Of a stretch of DNA of 64,000 nt, positions 44,102 to 52,291 are shown in pieces; within the stretch, counting starts at the first letter, position 1; every line of letters begins with the position of its first letter. The notes below the pieces were generated by a model that saw only the letters and a list, made by a program, of their open reading frames with translations, made no database searches and was not told where the DNA came from. The stretch is from Moorena sp. SIO3I8 (lineage in GTDB: Bacteria > Cyanobacteriota > Cyanobacteriia > Cyanobacteriales > Coleofasciculaceae), in NCBI RefSeq assembly GCF_010692325.1, contig NZ_JAAHHW010000023.1, positions 1 to 64,000 on the forward strand. The letters run 5' to 3'. The translations under genes were made by a program, and so were the position numbers.

Positions 44102-46201
44102 CTAAGGCTTCATCTCCGCAAAGTGTTCCATCAGCATCCGATGAATAAAGATGTAGCCGCCTCCTACTTTTTGTAGGAAAATGCGATCAGCGGCATAGTC
44201 CAGGAAGCGGGCATAGTTCCAAGGGATGTAATTGTTGAAGTAGAGGACAAGGCGGAGGCTAAAGTGTTGGATGCAGGCTATACCACCATACCATAATGCT
44301 CCCATTGACATACCAAGCGTCCAATAATAATCTCTCCGAGTAAATATCAAAACTATCAAACCGATCAATCCTCCAATAATCCCTCCAAGGGCAGTGTTTC
44401 TTAGGGAGTATTGGATGCCTTGGTTGGGAATCAACTTTTTTTCTCTCTCAATAGTTACGCTATGTAAACCTCCAAATACATAACCAATTGCTCCACTTAT
44501 CATTATTATAACCTTCCCACTTTCATCCCAATATTTTGGATATAATAGAACAATTATCCATGAAAATATAAGAGAAATTAGTAGCCCCAAAATTGTCCAT
44601 TTTATCGATTCTTTCCATGAAAAATTTAAAATTTCAAAGTTTTGAATATCTGTATTAATATTTTTTTTAATACCTCTCATTCCAAACAAAAATCCAAAAA
44701 ACAATCCTAATGGTAATCCTATTACCCACTTTTTTACTATTAAGTATTTAAAAAAGAAAGCAAAAACTAATTCGCTAGCAATAACACTTGATAATAAATG
44801 AAATAATTGGACCTTTTTCAAAGCTCCAAAATACGTATATTGATTATTCTTGCTCCAGAAAAATTTATCAATTAAGCTTATGTTAACTCCAGCAATTAAC
44901 GCAGAAAATAAGGTAGCATAAAAAATTTCTATTTGGGCAGATTTTATAAGTAATAAAATACCATAAAAAGCGACAAAAAATAATCCACAAATTATTCGAG
45001 ATAAAAATACGTAAACCCAACGTTGTTTGTTATTTGATAACCAACTAGGTTGGATTTCTTCTATTAATAAAATAGAATGATTTTCAGACAAAGTTATTTT
45101 TGCAAGCAAAATTAGCCATTGCTTTACTTGCTCATTATTATATTGTTGATTAGTCTTCCGACGCTTAAACATCTTCTCGATATATGAATCAAAAAGCTGC
45201 CTGCGCCGTTCCTCTATTACGTCAGTTTTTGGTAAATATTCAACTGCTACTCCCTGATAAGCTAGAGTCATAATATTGAGCATTAGAGGTGATTGGGCTA
45301 ACTCTTGTAAGACTGTATCCTTTGCAATTAATGTCCTCAAACCCGTTAAATCAGCCCCGACACTATCCAAGTAATGATAGATTTGTTCTAAACTCAGCAA
45401 TCTTATATAAACTGCACTCTGAAAATTGAGACGGTTAGAAAGAGCTTGATAGTCTTTCATACGACTACACACTACCAACTCGGCACCATAATCCTGCTGG
45501 AATTGGTTCAAAGCAACAATACAGTCGTCTCGATAGTCTGCCTTAACTTCATCCAAACCATCAAGTAATAGTAGTAGTTGCTGTTGACTTACTAAAGCTT
45601 GTCCAATCTTCTTGGGAACTTTATATATAGTGTTCAGTTCATCTACTAACCAATCGGCTATCGTCTGACGTTTCTTTGCCCAAGAGGAGAGGTTAAAGAC
45701 TACGGGAATTAGCTGATTAGTGTCTTGTTCAGCACGATCGATTAAATCCCGGGCAAGTTCCAGTAAGGTTGTGGTTTTTCCTGACCCTGGTTCCCCTAAA
45801 ATTAGTAGGGTTATTCCTGTCCCAATTTTGTCAAAAATATCAATTACTTGAGTCCCTTCAGGGAGGGGTTGAGGTGAGTTGTCACCGATTTCGATAATTT
45901 CGCTCAAAGGATTAGTAATGGCATCGGGTCTCTCCTCTAATCCCAACTCCATCAATACCTGGTTATGGAGGGATTTTTTCAGAACGCCTTTGACCCAATA
46001 GTTTTTGACTTTAGCGAGTAATGCCTGACGGTTGCGGTATTCTTGGTGAGTTAGGGTTGGTCGGGGATTGACAACAACATTATAATTATTGATATTACCG
46101 CCAATTTGATCAGCATTGACTGTATCAGCACGAACAAAACCACCCTCACACTGGGAATTCCTTAGGTCATTGTTAGAGACTTTTTTGTGCTCTTCAGACA
46201 T
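44102..46201 (-). CDS. NACHT NTPase with membrane-spanning C-terminal region and N-terminal RHIM-like motif
   Basis: This 699-residue NLR-like STAND protein opens with residues 17-40, a motif reading GGFVRADTVNADQIGGNINN then Tyr, which is colinear with the N-terminus of the neighbouring small protein. The NACHT domain has Walker A LLILGEPGSGKTTTLLELA (about 132-150), Walker B QLLLLLDGLDEVKAD (about 208), and VVCSRMKDYQ. Residues about 395-640 hold several hydrophobic segments (for example IICGLFFVAFYGILLLIK), and the end GGGYIFIHRMLMEHFAEMKP is the usual NACHT-associated C-terminal segment. A membrane-acting, ligand-triggered defence or stress protein is inferred. It is 22 bp downstream of its partner gene. 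Confidence 0.9.
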   Translation of the reverse strand: MSEEHKKVSNNDLRNSQCEGGFVRADTVNADQIGGNINNYNVVVNPRPTLTHQEYRNRQALLAKVKNYWVKGVLKKSLHNQVLMELGLEERPDAITNPLSEIIEIGDNSPQPLPEGTQVIDIFDKIGTGITLLILGEPGSGKTTTLLELARDLIDRAEQDTNQLIPVVFNLSSWAKKRQTIADWLVDELNTIYKVPKKIGQALVSQQQLLLLLDGLDEVKADYRDDCIVALNQFQQDYGAELVVCSRMKDYQALSNRLNFQSAVYIRLLSLEQIYHYLDSVGADLTGLRTLIAKDTVLQELAQSPLMLNIMTLAYQGVAVEYLPKTDVIEERRRQLFDSYIEKMFKRRKTNQQYNNEQVKQWLILLAKITLSENHSILLIEEIQPSWLSNNKQRWVYVFLSRIICGLFFVAFYGILLLIKSAQIEIFYATLFSALIAGVNISLIDKFFWSKNNQYTYFGALKKVQLFHLLSSVIASELVFAFFFKYLIVKKWVIGLPLGLFFGFLFGMRGIKKNINTDIQNFEILNFSWKESIKWTILGLLISLIFSWIIVLLYPKYWDESGKVIIMISGAIGYVFGGLHSVTIEREKKLIPNQGIQYSLRNTALGGIIGGLIGLIVLIFTRRDYYWTLGMSMGALWYGGIACIQHFSLRLVLYFNNYIPWNYARFLDYAADRIFLQKVGGGYIFIHRMLMEHFAEMKP

Positions 46202-46223
46202 GGGTATCTACCAATACTTCCGG

Positions 46224-46619
46224 TTACTCAGTTTCTGCCTCAATCCAACCTTTAACCATTTCAATGGGAATACCAATCGGGGCAAACAGCACCTTCAGGG
46301 CTTCGATTCCGCCTTCTTTTAGGGCATTACGTAGCCTGGCCTTGAATGTTTGGTTTTGCTTAATTTCTTGTTGAAGCGTTACAGCTAAAGCACTCTGTTT
46401 TTCGATTTCCGTTGCATTGGGATAACTCTGGTCTAGTTGCTGCAAAAGCGCCTGAATTTCTGCTGCTGCATTGGCTAGGTTTTGTTTTTGCTCTGGAGCA
46501 TAATTATTGATCTCGACACCTATCTGATTGGCATCAACATTATTAGCATTTACTAATCCACCATAAATTTGGATTTGTTTAAGGTCATTTGGAGTAGATT
46601 TATTAGACTCTTCTGACAT
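46224..46619 (-). CDS. Small partner protein of the NACHT NTPase (shared RHIM-like N-terminus)
   Basis: This is a 131-residue protein. Its first 40 residues match the NACHT protein position for position (22 identities by eye), including GGLVNANNVDANQIGVEINN then Tyr. The rest is a helical domain (NLANAAAEIQALLQQLDQSY, TEIEKQSALAVTLQQEIKQN, RLRNALKEGGIEALKVLFAP) that ends IPIEMVKGWIEAE and is found in many cyanobacterial proteins I cannot name functionally. It is upstream of the NACHT gene in the same probable operon. It could be an effector or an adaptor that co-assembles through the shared motif; this is inference. Confidence 0.75.
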   Translation of the reverse strand: MSEESNKSTPNDLKQIQIYGGLVNANNVDANQIGVEINNYAPEQKQNLANAAAEIQALLQQLDQSYPNATEIEKQSALAVTLQQEIKQNQTFKARLRNALKEGGIEALKVLFAPIGIPIEMVKGWIEAETE

Positions 46620-47021
46620 GATCTCTCCTGGATTATGAATGGTTTCAGTATAAAAGCTAGGAGGCTGTAATGACTATATTGTTGTGATTAAATAAAATTA
46701 ATAGGCAAATTACTGGTAAAAATTACGTCGTGAAAGGATGTACTTTACTATCTTTTTATATTACTTACTGGACGTACCAGTCTTGTTGATAGTTCCAGCT
46801 GTTATAGCATCTCCCATGACCAATATCTGGTAGAAGAGGAGGATGCGTTCGCGTAGCGTGGCCTACGGCCAATCGCGTAGCGTGGCCCAAAGGCCAATCG
46901 CAAAACTCCAGCAACTGTTATCCCTGCCTCACTTCAGGTGCTGGAGGAGTGCAGCAGTATTACACTAAAAACTGCAATACAATCGAATCGGCGGCATTGA
47001 TCATAAAAGGAAAACCAAGAT
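46620..47021. other. Divergent intergenic region with tandem small palindromic repeats
   Basis: The spacer separates the NACHT operon from the truncated dehydrogenase gene. Two tandem small palindromic repeats occupy 46848-46871 and 46872-46896 inside a split HIP1 site (GCG at 46845-46847, ATCGC at 46897-46901). No gene was seen. Confidence 0.75.
46848..46896. repeat. Two tandem HIP1-targeted 24/25-bp palindromic repeats
   Basis: The first unit starts TTCGCGTAGCG and ends with the stem TGGCC-TAC-GGCCA. The second starts ATCGCGTAGCG and ends TGGCC-CAAA-GGCCA. Both lie between GCG and ATCGC, the two parts of a HIP1 octamer. Confidence 0.85.
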
Positions 47022-47453
47022 ATGAAAGCCATAGGATATAATCAGGCTGGACCAATCACTGCACCAGACGCGCTGATCGAATTTGAAACCGAAACACCAG
47101 AATTAGGGCCACAGGACCTGTTGGTGGAGGTCCGGGGAATTTCGGTCAATCCTGTGGACGTGAAAGTGCGCGCCAAGATGGCACCGGAAAAGGGCACCAA
47201 GGTCATTGGCTATGATGCCGCAGGTGTTGTTCGAGAACTTGGCAGCGATGTCAGTAAATTTAAAGTAGGTGATGAAGTCTATTATGCCGGTGATATCACT
47301 CGACCGGGCACCAACTCCGAGCTCCATGCCGTTGATGAGCGGATTGTCGGGAAAAAGCCGAAATCCCTGGGTTTTGCGGAAGCAGCGGGTTTTCCACTGA
47401 CCTCCATTACTGCTTGGGAAATCCTGTTCGACTGCCTCGGGGTCTTTGAATGA
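47022..47453 (+). pseudogene. Truncated zinc-type alcohol dehydrogenase/quinone reductase
   Basis: The 143 codons encode the N-terminal GroES-like domain of a medium-chain dehydrogenase (zinc-type alcohol dehydrogenase-like, usually about 335-340 residues). It begins [20 protein letters not shown], continues [16 protein letters not shown] and [20 protein letters not shown], and stops soon after [18 protein letters not shown]. The whole nucleotide-binding domain and the rest of the catalytic domain are missing. Repeats (GTGGGCAGGATGCCCGCAC and a MITE at 47513-47639) follow directly, which suggests repeat-associated deletion. An AAGGAAA precedes the ATG. The fragment is unlikely to be active. 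Confidence 0.85.
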
Positions 47454-47512
47454 ATATTCGTAGAGTGGGCAGGATGCCCGCACCAAAAGATCCCCGAACA
47501 GGCAAAATGAAT

Positions 47513-47639
47513 GGCGTTGCTGATTCTGGGTATGGTTTCGCCCCCCTAGCCCCCCAGCGAGCAATCCCTCGCTCGGGGGATTTAGGGGGCTTTAATAAAA
47601 CCAGATGATCGCGGATTCATTCCTTAATTCAGCAACGCC
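47513..47639. mobile_element. MITE, GGCGTTGCT family
   Basis: This 127-bp element has ends GGCGTTGCTG and AGCAACGCC and the same interior as 43501-43649 (TTCTGGGTATGGTTTCGCCC and TTTAATAAAACCAGATGATC). The flanks (AAATGAAT left, AAAATTGA right) do not form a clean duplication, so one side was probably rearranged. It lies between the truncated dehydrogenase and the CAP protein gene; nothing else coding was seen in 47454-47880. Confidence 0.82.
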
Positions 47640-47880
47640 AAAATTGATACTGCTGGCCAAACATTTCTTAACACGCTGAAAGCCTTGATATTCCCTGTAA
47701 TAGTCGAAAAAATTTTTATAGTTTTGTAACGTAATCAACGGCAGAATCAGTGTTTTGGATGTTAACTTATATTTCCCCAGAAACATCCGACAATGTGGAA
47801 CTTTATTTGCTGCACAGAGGTCTATTGGTTTGTGACATGAGACATAAAAATTTTTTCCCTACCTAGTCAGGAGTAAGTCC

Positions 47881-48453
47881 ATGAATCGGAAGCAATTCTT
47901 GAGGGTTGTTTATGTCGGCTTGGCAACGATAATTCTTTTGGGGATAATCAATAGTAACTCAGTTATGGGGCAAAGAGGAATAAACTTAAGTACATTGCGC
48001 AGCACAAGTTTGTCTAAGCACAATACCTATCGGAGCACCCATCATAGTCCTAATATGACCCTGAGTAGTTCTCTCAACAACAGTGCTCAAAGCTGGGCGA
48101 ATCATCTGGCAAGCAATGGCATTTTCCAACACAGTAAAACCAATGTGGGAGAAAATCTCTTTGTCTCCTATACCACAGCATCGTCTGTAGACACAGCTAC
48201 CCTCGGGGACCAAGCAGTGACTAATTGGTACCAAGAGGTTTCTGACTATGACTATGCCAATCCAGGGTTTTCTGGAAAGACCGGGCATTTTACTCAGGTG
48301 GTATGGAAGAATAGTACCCAATTAGGGTGTGGTGCAGCCCAGGGCGTCAAAACTATTCAAGGTAGACAATATAACGCCTTCTATGTCGTCTGCCAATATG
48401 GGCCTGCGGGTAATGTGCTTGGGCAGTTTCCTAATAACGTTATGGCACCTTAG
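47881..48453 (+). CDS. CAP (SCP/PR-1-like) domain secreted protein
   Basis: This 190-residue exported protein has a signal peptide MNRKQFLRVVYVGLATIILL followed by GIINSNSVMGQ. The CAP domain carries the four family signatures: SLSKHNTYRSTHHSPNMTLS, the first His/Glu region KTNVGENLFVSY, GHFTQVVWKNSTQLGCGAA, and FYVVCQYGPAGNVLGQ. His and Glu residues in GENL and GHFTQ form the usual central cleft. Function of bacterial CAP proteins is poorly known; lipid or metal binding outside the cell is suggested for relatives. A CAGGAGTAAG ribosome-binding sequence supports the start. Confidence 0.93.
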   Translation: MNRKQFLRVVYVGLATIILLGIINSNSVMGQRGINLSTLRSTSLSKHNTYRSTHHSPNMTLSSSLNNSAQSWANHLASNGIFQHSKTNVGENLFVSYTTASSVDTATLGDQAVTNWYQEVSDYDYANPGFSGKTGHFTQVVWKNSTQLGCGAAQGVKTIQGRQYNAFYVVCQYGPAGNVLGQFPNNVMAP

Positions 48454-48542
48454 CTTACGGTGACCGTCCCACTATTTTTGCTTAAGCTATCAGCTATCAG
48501 CGGTCAGCTGACCGCTGAATCCTGACGGCTGATAGCTTAGAT

Positions 48543-48920
48543 TTACCCTGCTTGAGATTTAGTCAATAATTTCATAATTTCTACAATCTCCCCCTGTCGG
48601 TTAGACAGTTGTTCCTGTCGCTGAGAGAGTTGTTCTTGTCGCTCATCTAAGTTCTCCATTAGGCCATACATTCGGGATTGACTTTGAGCTAAATTAGACT
48701 GAGAGTTTGCTAAATCGGCCATCACAGAATACAGTCGAGAGCGATCGCGTTTGAACTCATTGACAGTATCGGTTAAGGCTTCGATAGCACGAGCATTAGA
48801 ATCCGTTCTTTGACGAAGCTCTTCGAGCTGTTGGCTGATCCGTTCAATCTGTTGGTCGATGCGCTCAATAGCAGTTAGTAAACGGTTAAAACGGGTATCA
48901 AACTGGTCTGAATTTGTCAT
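48543..48920 (-). CDS. Coiled-coil protein, tandem paralogue 1
   Basis: This 125-residue protein is predicted to be almost entirely coiled coil. It starts MTNSDQFDTRFNRLLTAIER and ends RQGEIVEIMKLLTKSQAG. The centre holds RTDSNARAIEALTDTVNEFK RDRS, and the C-terminal half carries Gln-rich repeats (LANSQSNLAQSQSRM, LSQRQEQLSNRQ). It is closely related to the two products immediately upstream, the three differing mainly by gain or loss of short in-frame units. No catalytic motif is visible; a structural or adaptor role is possible. The family is not one I can name. Confidence 0.75.
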   Translation of the reverse strand: MTNSDQFDTRFNRLLTAIERIDQQIERISQQLEELRQRTDSNARAIEALTDTVNEFKRDRSRLYSVMADLANSQSNLAQSQSRMYGLMENLDERQEQLSQRQEQLSNRQGEIVEIMKLLTKSQAG

Positions 48921-49120
48921 TTACTGCAATAGTGTTTAGTGTTTTTTCAAGAGCTATCAGCAGTCAGCGGTCAGCGGTCAGCGGTCAGCTTATTTTCTTC
49001 AAAAGCACCAATTGCGCTACGGGCATGCTGCGCGAACAGTAGCACCATCTGTAGGCCATAGGCTGATAGCTGATAGCTGATTACTGATAGCTAAATGCTT
49101 AGGCTAGTGGTTCGCGCATC
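48921..49120. repeat. Spacer between tandem paralogues, copy A
   Basis: This spacer contains ATAGTGTTTAGTG, CAGCGGTCAGCGGTCAGC, GGGCATGCTGCGCGAACAG and GATAGCTGATAGCTGATT. The same order of blocks recurs at 49493-49799, showing that gene plus spacer was duplicated as one unit. Confidence 0.85.
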
Positions 49121-49492
49121 TTAATTAGATTTAGTCAATAACTTCAGAATTTCTACAATCTCACCCTGTCGGTTAGACAGTTGCTCCTGTCCCTGAGAAA
49201 GTTGTTCCTGTCGCTCATCTAAATTTTCCATCACGCCATACATTCGGGATTGACTGTCCGCTAAATTAGCCTGAGATTGAAATAAATTAGACTGAGATTG
49301 TGCTAAATTAGCCATCACAGAATACAGTTGAGAGCGATCCCGTTTGAACTCATGGACAGTATCGGTTAGAGCTTCGATAGCACGAGCATTAGAATCCGTT
49401 CTTTGACGAAGCTGTTCAATCTGTTGGCTGATCTGCTCGATCGCAGTTAGTAAAAGGTTGAAACGGGTATCAAACTGGTCTGAGTTTGTCAT
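49121..49492 (-). CDS. Coiled-coil protein, tandem paralogue 2
   Basis: This 123-residue coiled-coil paralogue starts MTNSDQFDTRFNLLLTAIEQ at 49492; this methionine is chosen over one nine bases upstream because all three copies align from here. Compared with copy 1 it lacks the IERISQQLEE segment but adds an extra QSNLFQSQANLADSQ unit. The RTDSNARAIEALTDTVHEFK block and the RQGEIVEILKLLTKSN end are conserved. Function is unknown. Length differences come from whole-unit changes, not frameshifts. Confidence 0.75.
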   Translation of the reverse strand: MTNSDQFDTRFNLLLTAIEQISQQIEQLRQRTDSNARAIEALTDTVHEFKRDRSQLYSVMANLAQSQSNLFQSQANLADSQSRMYGVMENLDERQEQLSQGQEQLSNRQGEIVEILKLLTKSN

Positions 49493-49799
49493 TTGCTGCA
49501 ATAGTGTTTAGTGTTTTCTCAACAGCTATCAGCAGTCAGCGGTCACCAGTCAGCGGTCAGCGGTCAGCGGTCAGCTTATTTTCTTCAAAAGCACCGATTG
49601 CGCTACGGGCATGCTGCGCGAATAGTAGCACCATCTGTAGCCCATAGGCTGATAGCTGTTCGCGTAGCGTGGCCAAAGGCCTTTAGCTGATAGCTGTTCG
49701 CGTAGCGTGGCCAAAGGCCTTTAACTGATAGCTGTTCGCGTAGCGTGGCCAAAGGCCTTTAGCTGATAGCTAAATGCTTACGCTAGTGGTTCGCGCATC
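49493..49799. repeat. Spacer between tandem paralogues, copy B, with three palindromic repeats
   Basis: This spacer is homologous to 48921-49120 but expanded by three tandem copies of GATAGCTGTTCGCGTAGCG plus TGGCCAAAGGCC (about 49651-49760), the small palindromic repeat joined to an ATCAGC-type unit. No gene was seen. Confidence 0.85.
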
Positions 49800-50213
49800 C
49801 TAATTAGATTTAGTCAATAACTTCAGAATTTCTACAATCTCCCCCTGTCGGTTAGACAGTTGTTCCTGTCGCTCATCTAAGTTGGCCATCATGCCATACA
49901 TTCGGGATTGATTTTGAGCTAAATCTGCCATCAAAGAGTATGCTTGAGCGCGATCTCGTTTGAACTCATGGACAGTATTGGTTAGAGCTTCAATGGCACG
50001 AGCATTAGAATCGATCCTGTGACCAAGTTGTTCAATCTTTTGGTTGGTCTGCTCGATAGCACGAGCATTGGAATCAGTTCTGTGACCAAGCTGTTCAATC
50101 TGTTGGGTGACAGCATCAATCCTGTGACCAAGCTGTTCAATCTGTTGGTTGGTGCGCTCGAAGGCAGTTAGTAAAAGGTTGAAACGGGTATCAAACTGGT
50201 CTGAGTTTGTCAT
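49800..50213 (-). CDS. Coiled-coil protein, tandem paralogue 3
   Basis: This is the longest copy at 137 residues. The N-terminal MTNSDQFDTRFNLLLTAFER is followed by three QIEQLGHR-type units with RTDSNARAIEQ between them, so the central heptads have been expanded. The C-terminal Gln-rich part is shorter than in the other copies (LAQNQSRMYGMM). It is the upstream member of the three and probably first transcribed. No enzymatic motif is present. Confidence 0.75.
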   Translation of the reverse strand: MTNSDQFDTRFNLLLTAFERTNQQIEQLGHRIDAVTQQIEQLGHRTDSNARAIEQTNQKIEQLGHRIDSNARAIEALTNTVHEFKRDRAQAYSLMADLAQNQSRMYGMMANLDERQEQLSNRQGEIVEILKLLTKSN

Positions 50214-50983
50214 TTGCTTTGCTGCAAGATAATGTTTACGATTGCAGTTATCAATTGCTTGAAGTACGTTTTGTATTTTAGGTAATAGGGAACAGGGAAT
50301 AGGGTCAAAATTATGTGTAAAGCATAAGTATAATTACCGCTATACTTCTGATTCAGGACTTACGCACAGACTCCATTTGTAGGGTGGGCAAGGTTTTGCC
50401 CACCCTACAGGTAGCTAGTGCAGATTCTGTTTATTGTGTGATTTTTATGGTGTGATTTGCGATTACAAGCTATGACTGTTAATTTTTACCATTGCTCTAT
50501 TAGAACGTTTTTTTACTACTTATGATTTACCAGATGATTTACCTTGGCCAAAAGGCCACGCTACGCGAACAAGTTTCTTCCCTTATTAAGGAAGTCATGT
50601 GGGATTTACTTCACGGTAGTCAGGGGCAATTATTATGCCCTAATTACTACTCCATAAACCCTAGTAAATTGTACCTAAAATATTTGATTACGGCTACAAT
50701 AATTATACAAGAATAATATCAATATTGACAAGAATTAAATATATTATTTACTAATAGCTAATTAACTGCAATGGTGATTTATTATAAAACCAAAAATTAC
50801 TCCTATTTCTTTCCTACTACTCCCGATTCCCGACTCCCGACTCCCGACTCCCGACTCCCGACTCCCGACTCCCGACTCCCGACTCCCGACTCCCGATTCC
50901 CGATTCCCTATTCCCTATTTCTGTAAACTATAAAGTGGTGATCAAAAATTTGCCAGCAAGATTATTGTCTAAGATCAGGAAAA
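50214..50983. other. Long intergenic region with heptamer array
   Basis: This 770-bp region has a GGGTGGGCAAGGTTTTGCCC hairpin near 50392 with a nearby CCACCCTACA arm, a CTTGGCCAAAAGGCCACGC palindromic repeat near 50542-50572, AT-rich sequence, and about ten copies of CGACTCC at 50822-50910 that grade into CCCGATT and CCCTATT. No gene was supported; a short open frame at 50522-50716 is partly repeat. Confidence 0.6.
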
Positions 50984-51889
50984 TTGGTAGATTCTAAAAC
51001 TCCGACAGTAGTTGCCCTGATTCCAGCCCGAGCTGGTTCCAAACGAGTACCTGGTAAAAATATTCGTCGTTTAAAAGGGCATCCGTTAATTGCTTATACT
51101 ATTGCTGCTGCAACCCAAAGCCAAGTGTTTTCAGCAGTGATTGTTTCCACTGACTCAGAGGAGGTGGCGGAAATTGCTCGTTACTATAGCGCTGAGGTAC
51201 CATTTTTGCGATCGCCAGAGTATGCTACCGACAAGTCACCAGATATTGAGTGGATTGATTACACCCTGAGGCATTTGAGTGATCTTGGGCGAGAATTTGA
51301 TTGCTTCAGCATCCTGCGACCAACCAGTCCTTGTCGCCAACCACAGACCATTCAACGAGCTTGGCAGGCGTTTTTGGCTCAAGCTGATCAAGTAGACTCC
51401 TTACGGGCAGTAGAGAAATGCCAACAGCATCCTGGAAAAATGTGGGTACTCAAAGGCAACCTGATGAAACCGTTGCTTGAGCAGAACACCCTTAAATTAG
51501 GCAATTCTCAGGTTAACCATAACCTCCAACCCCCCAACCCCCCAACCCCCCAACCCCCCAACCTCCAACCTTGGCCAAAAGGCCACACTACGCGAACAAC
51601 CCCCCAACCTTCAACCTTCAACCTTGAACCTTCAACCCCCCATACCCCCTGGCATAGTACTCCCTATCAGGCGTTGCCAGAGGTCTATGTGCAAAATGCT
51701 AGCTTGGAAATTGCTTGGTCAAGAGTAGTGCTGGAAGAGTATACAATTGCTGGAAAGGTGATTATGCCATTTATTACCCATGATCATGAGGGATTGGATA
51801 TTAATGACTTGAAAGATTGGTGGTATCTGGAATATTTAATAGAACAGGGAGAAGCTCACTTACCTCTGGTCTCCCAGAAACCAATTTAG
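50984..51889 (+). CDS. Acylneuraminate/CMP-sugar cytidylyltransferase family protein
   Basis: This 301-residue nucleotidyltransferase would activate a nonulosonic-type or related sugar as CMP-sugar. The N-terminal CTP site is VVALIPARAGSKRVPGKNIR, followed by HPLIAYTIAAA and VIVSTDSEEVAEIA, and RPTSPCRQPQTIQRAW is conserved. The C-terminal half has PEVYVQNASLEIAWSRVV and a DHEGLDIND metal-site segment. Between residues about 170 and 222 lies a Pro/Thr-rich insert (NLQPPNPPTPQPPNLQPWPK and on) encoded by AACCCCCC repeats and a palindromic repeat. The start is TTG at 50984, with AGGAAAA just upstream and no in-frame ATG nearby. A transketolase gene follows. Confidence 0.85.
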   Translation: MVDSKTPTVVALIPARAGSKRVPGKNIRRLKGHPLIAYTIAAATQSQVFSAVIVSTDSEEVAEIARYYSAEVPFLRSPEYATDKSPDIEWIDYTLRHLSDLGREFDCFSILRPTSPCRQPQTIQRAWQAFLAQADQVDSLRAVEKCQQHPGKMWVLKGNLMKPLLEQNTLKLGNSQVNHNLQPPNPPTPQPPNLQPWPKGHTTRTTPQPSTFNLEPSTPHTPWHSTPYQALPEVYVQNASLEIAWSRVVLEEYTIAGKVIMPFITHDHEGLDINDLKDWWYLEYLIEQGEAHLPLVSQKPI

Positions 51890-52291
51890 TTTTTTCAATT
51901 TGGTAGGGAGTAGGGAGTAGGGAGTAGGGAGTAGGGAACAGGGTAAAAATACTGTGTACCTCATTACTATCAGAAACGCTATACTATTAGTTATAGTAGT
52001 TTAATTAGGAGTTTGAATTAATAAAAATAATAGCTAAATAATGATTATAATTATTTTGGATTAACTTTAAAAATTAACGTTAAAAATGGCGGATAATCAA
52101 ATCAGCAAGTAACCAAGGTAAAGATTAAGCTGTAATGTTATCCATTGAAAATTAATATAATAGTATACAGCGTTTTTCCTAACTATCAGGTACACAGGAT
52201 TTTTTGCCTGTTACCTATTCCCTGCTCCCTACTCCCTACTCCCTGCTCCCTAAAACCCAAAACCTGACCAATAACCAATAACCAATAACCA
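51890..52291. repeat. Intergenic region with two inverted composite repeats
   Basis: GGGAGTA heptamers (51904-51938) run into the TACTGTGTACCTCATTACTA arm near 51950. In opposite orientation, GGTACACAGGATTTTTTGCC near 52190 runs into CCCTACT heptamers (52220-52250). This is an inverted pair of the composite repeat family. CCAATAACCAATAACC repeats precede the next ATG. No gene was seen. Confidence 0.78.

Noticed and set aside
50522-50716. 64-codon frame
   Set aside because: It contains a palindromic repeat and has no recognisable protein pattern or start signal.
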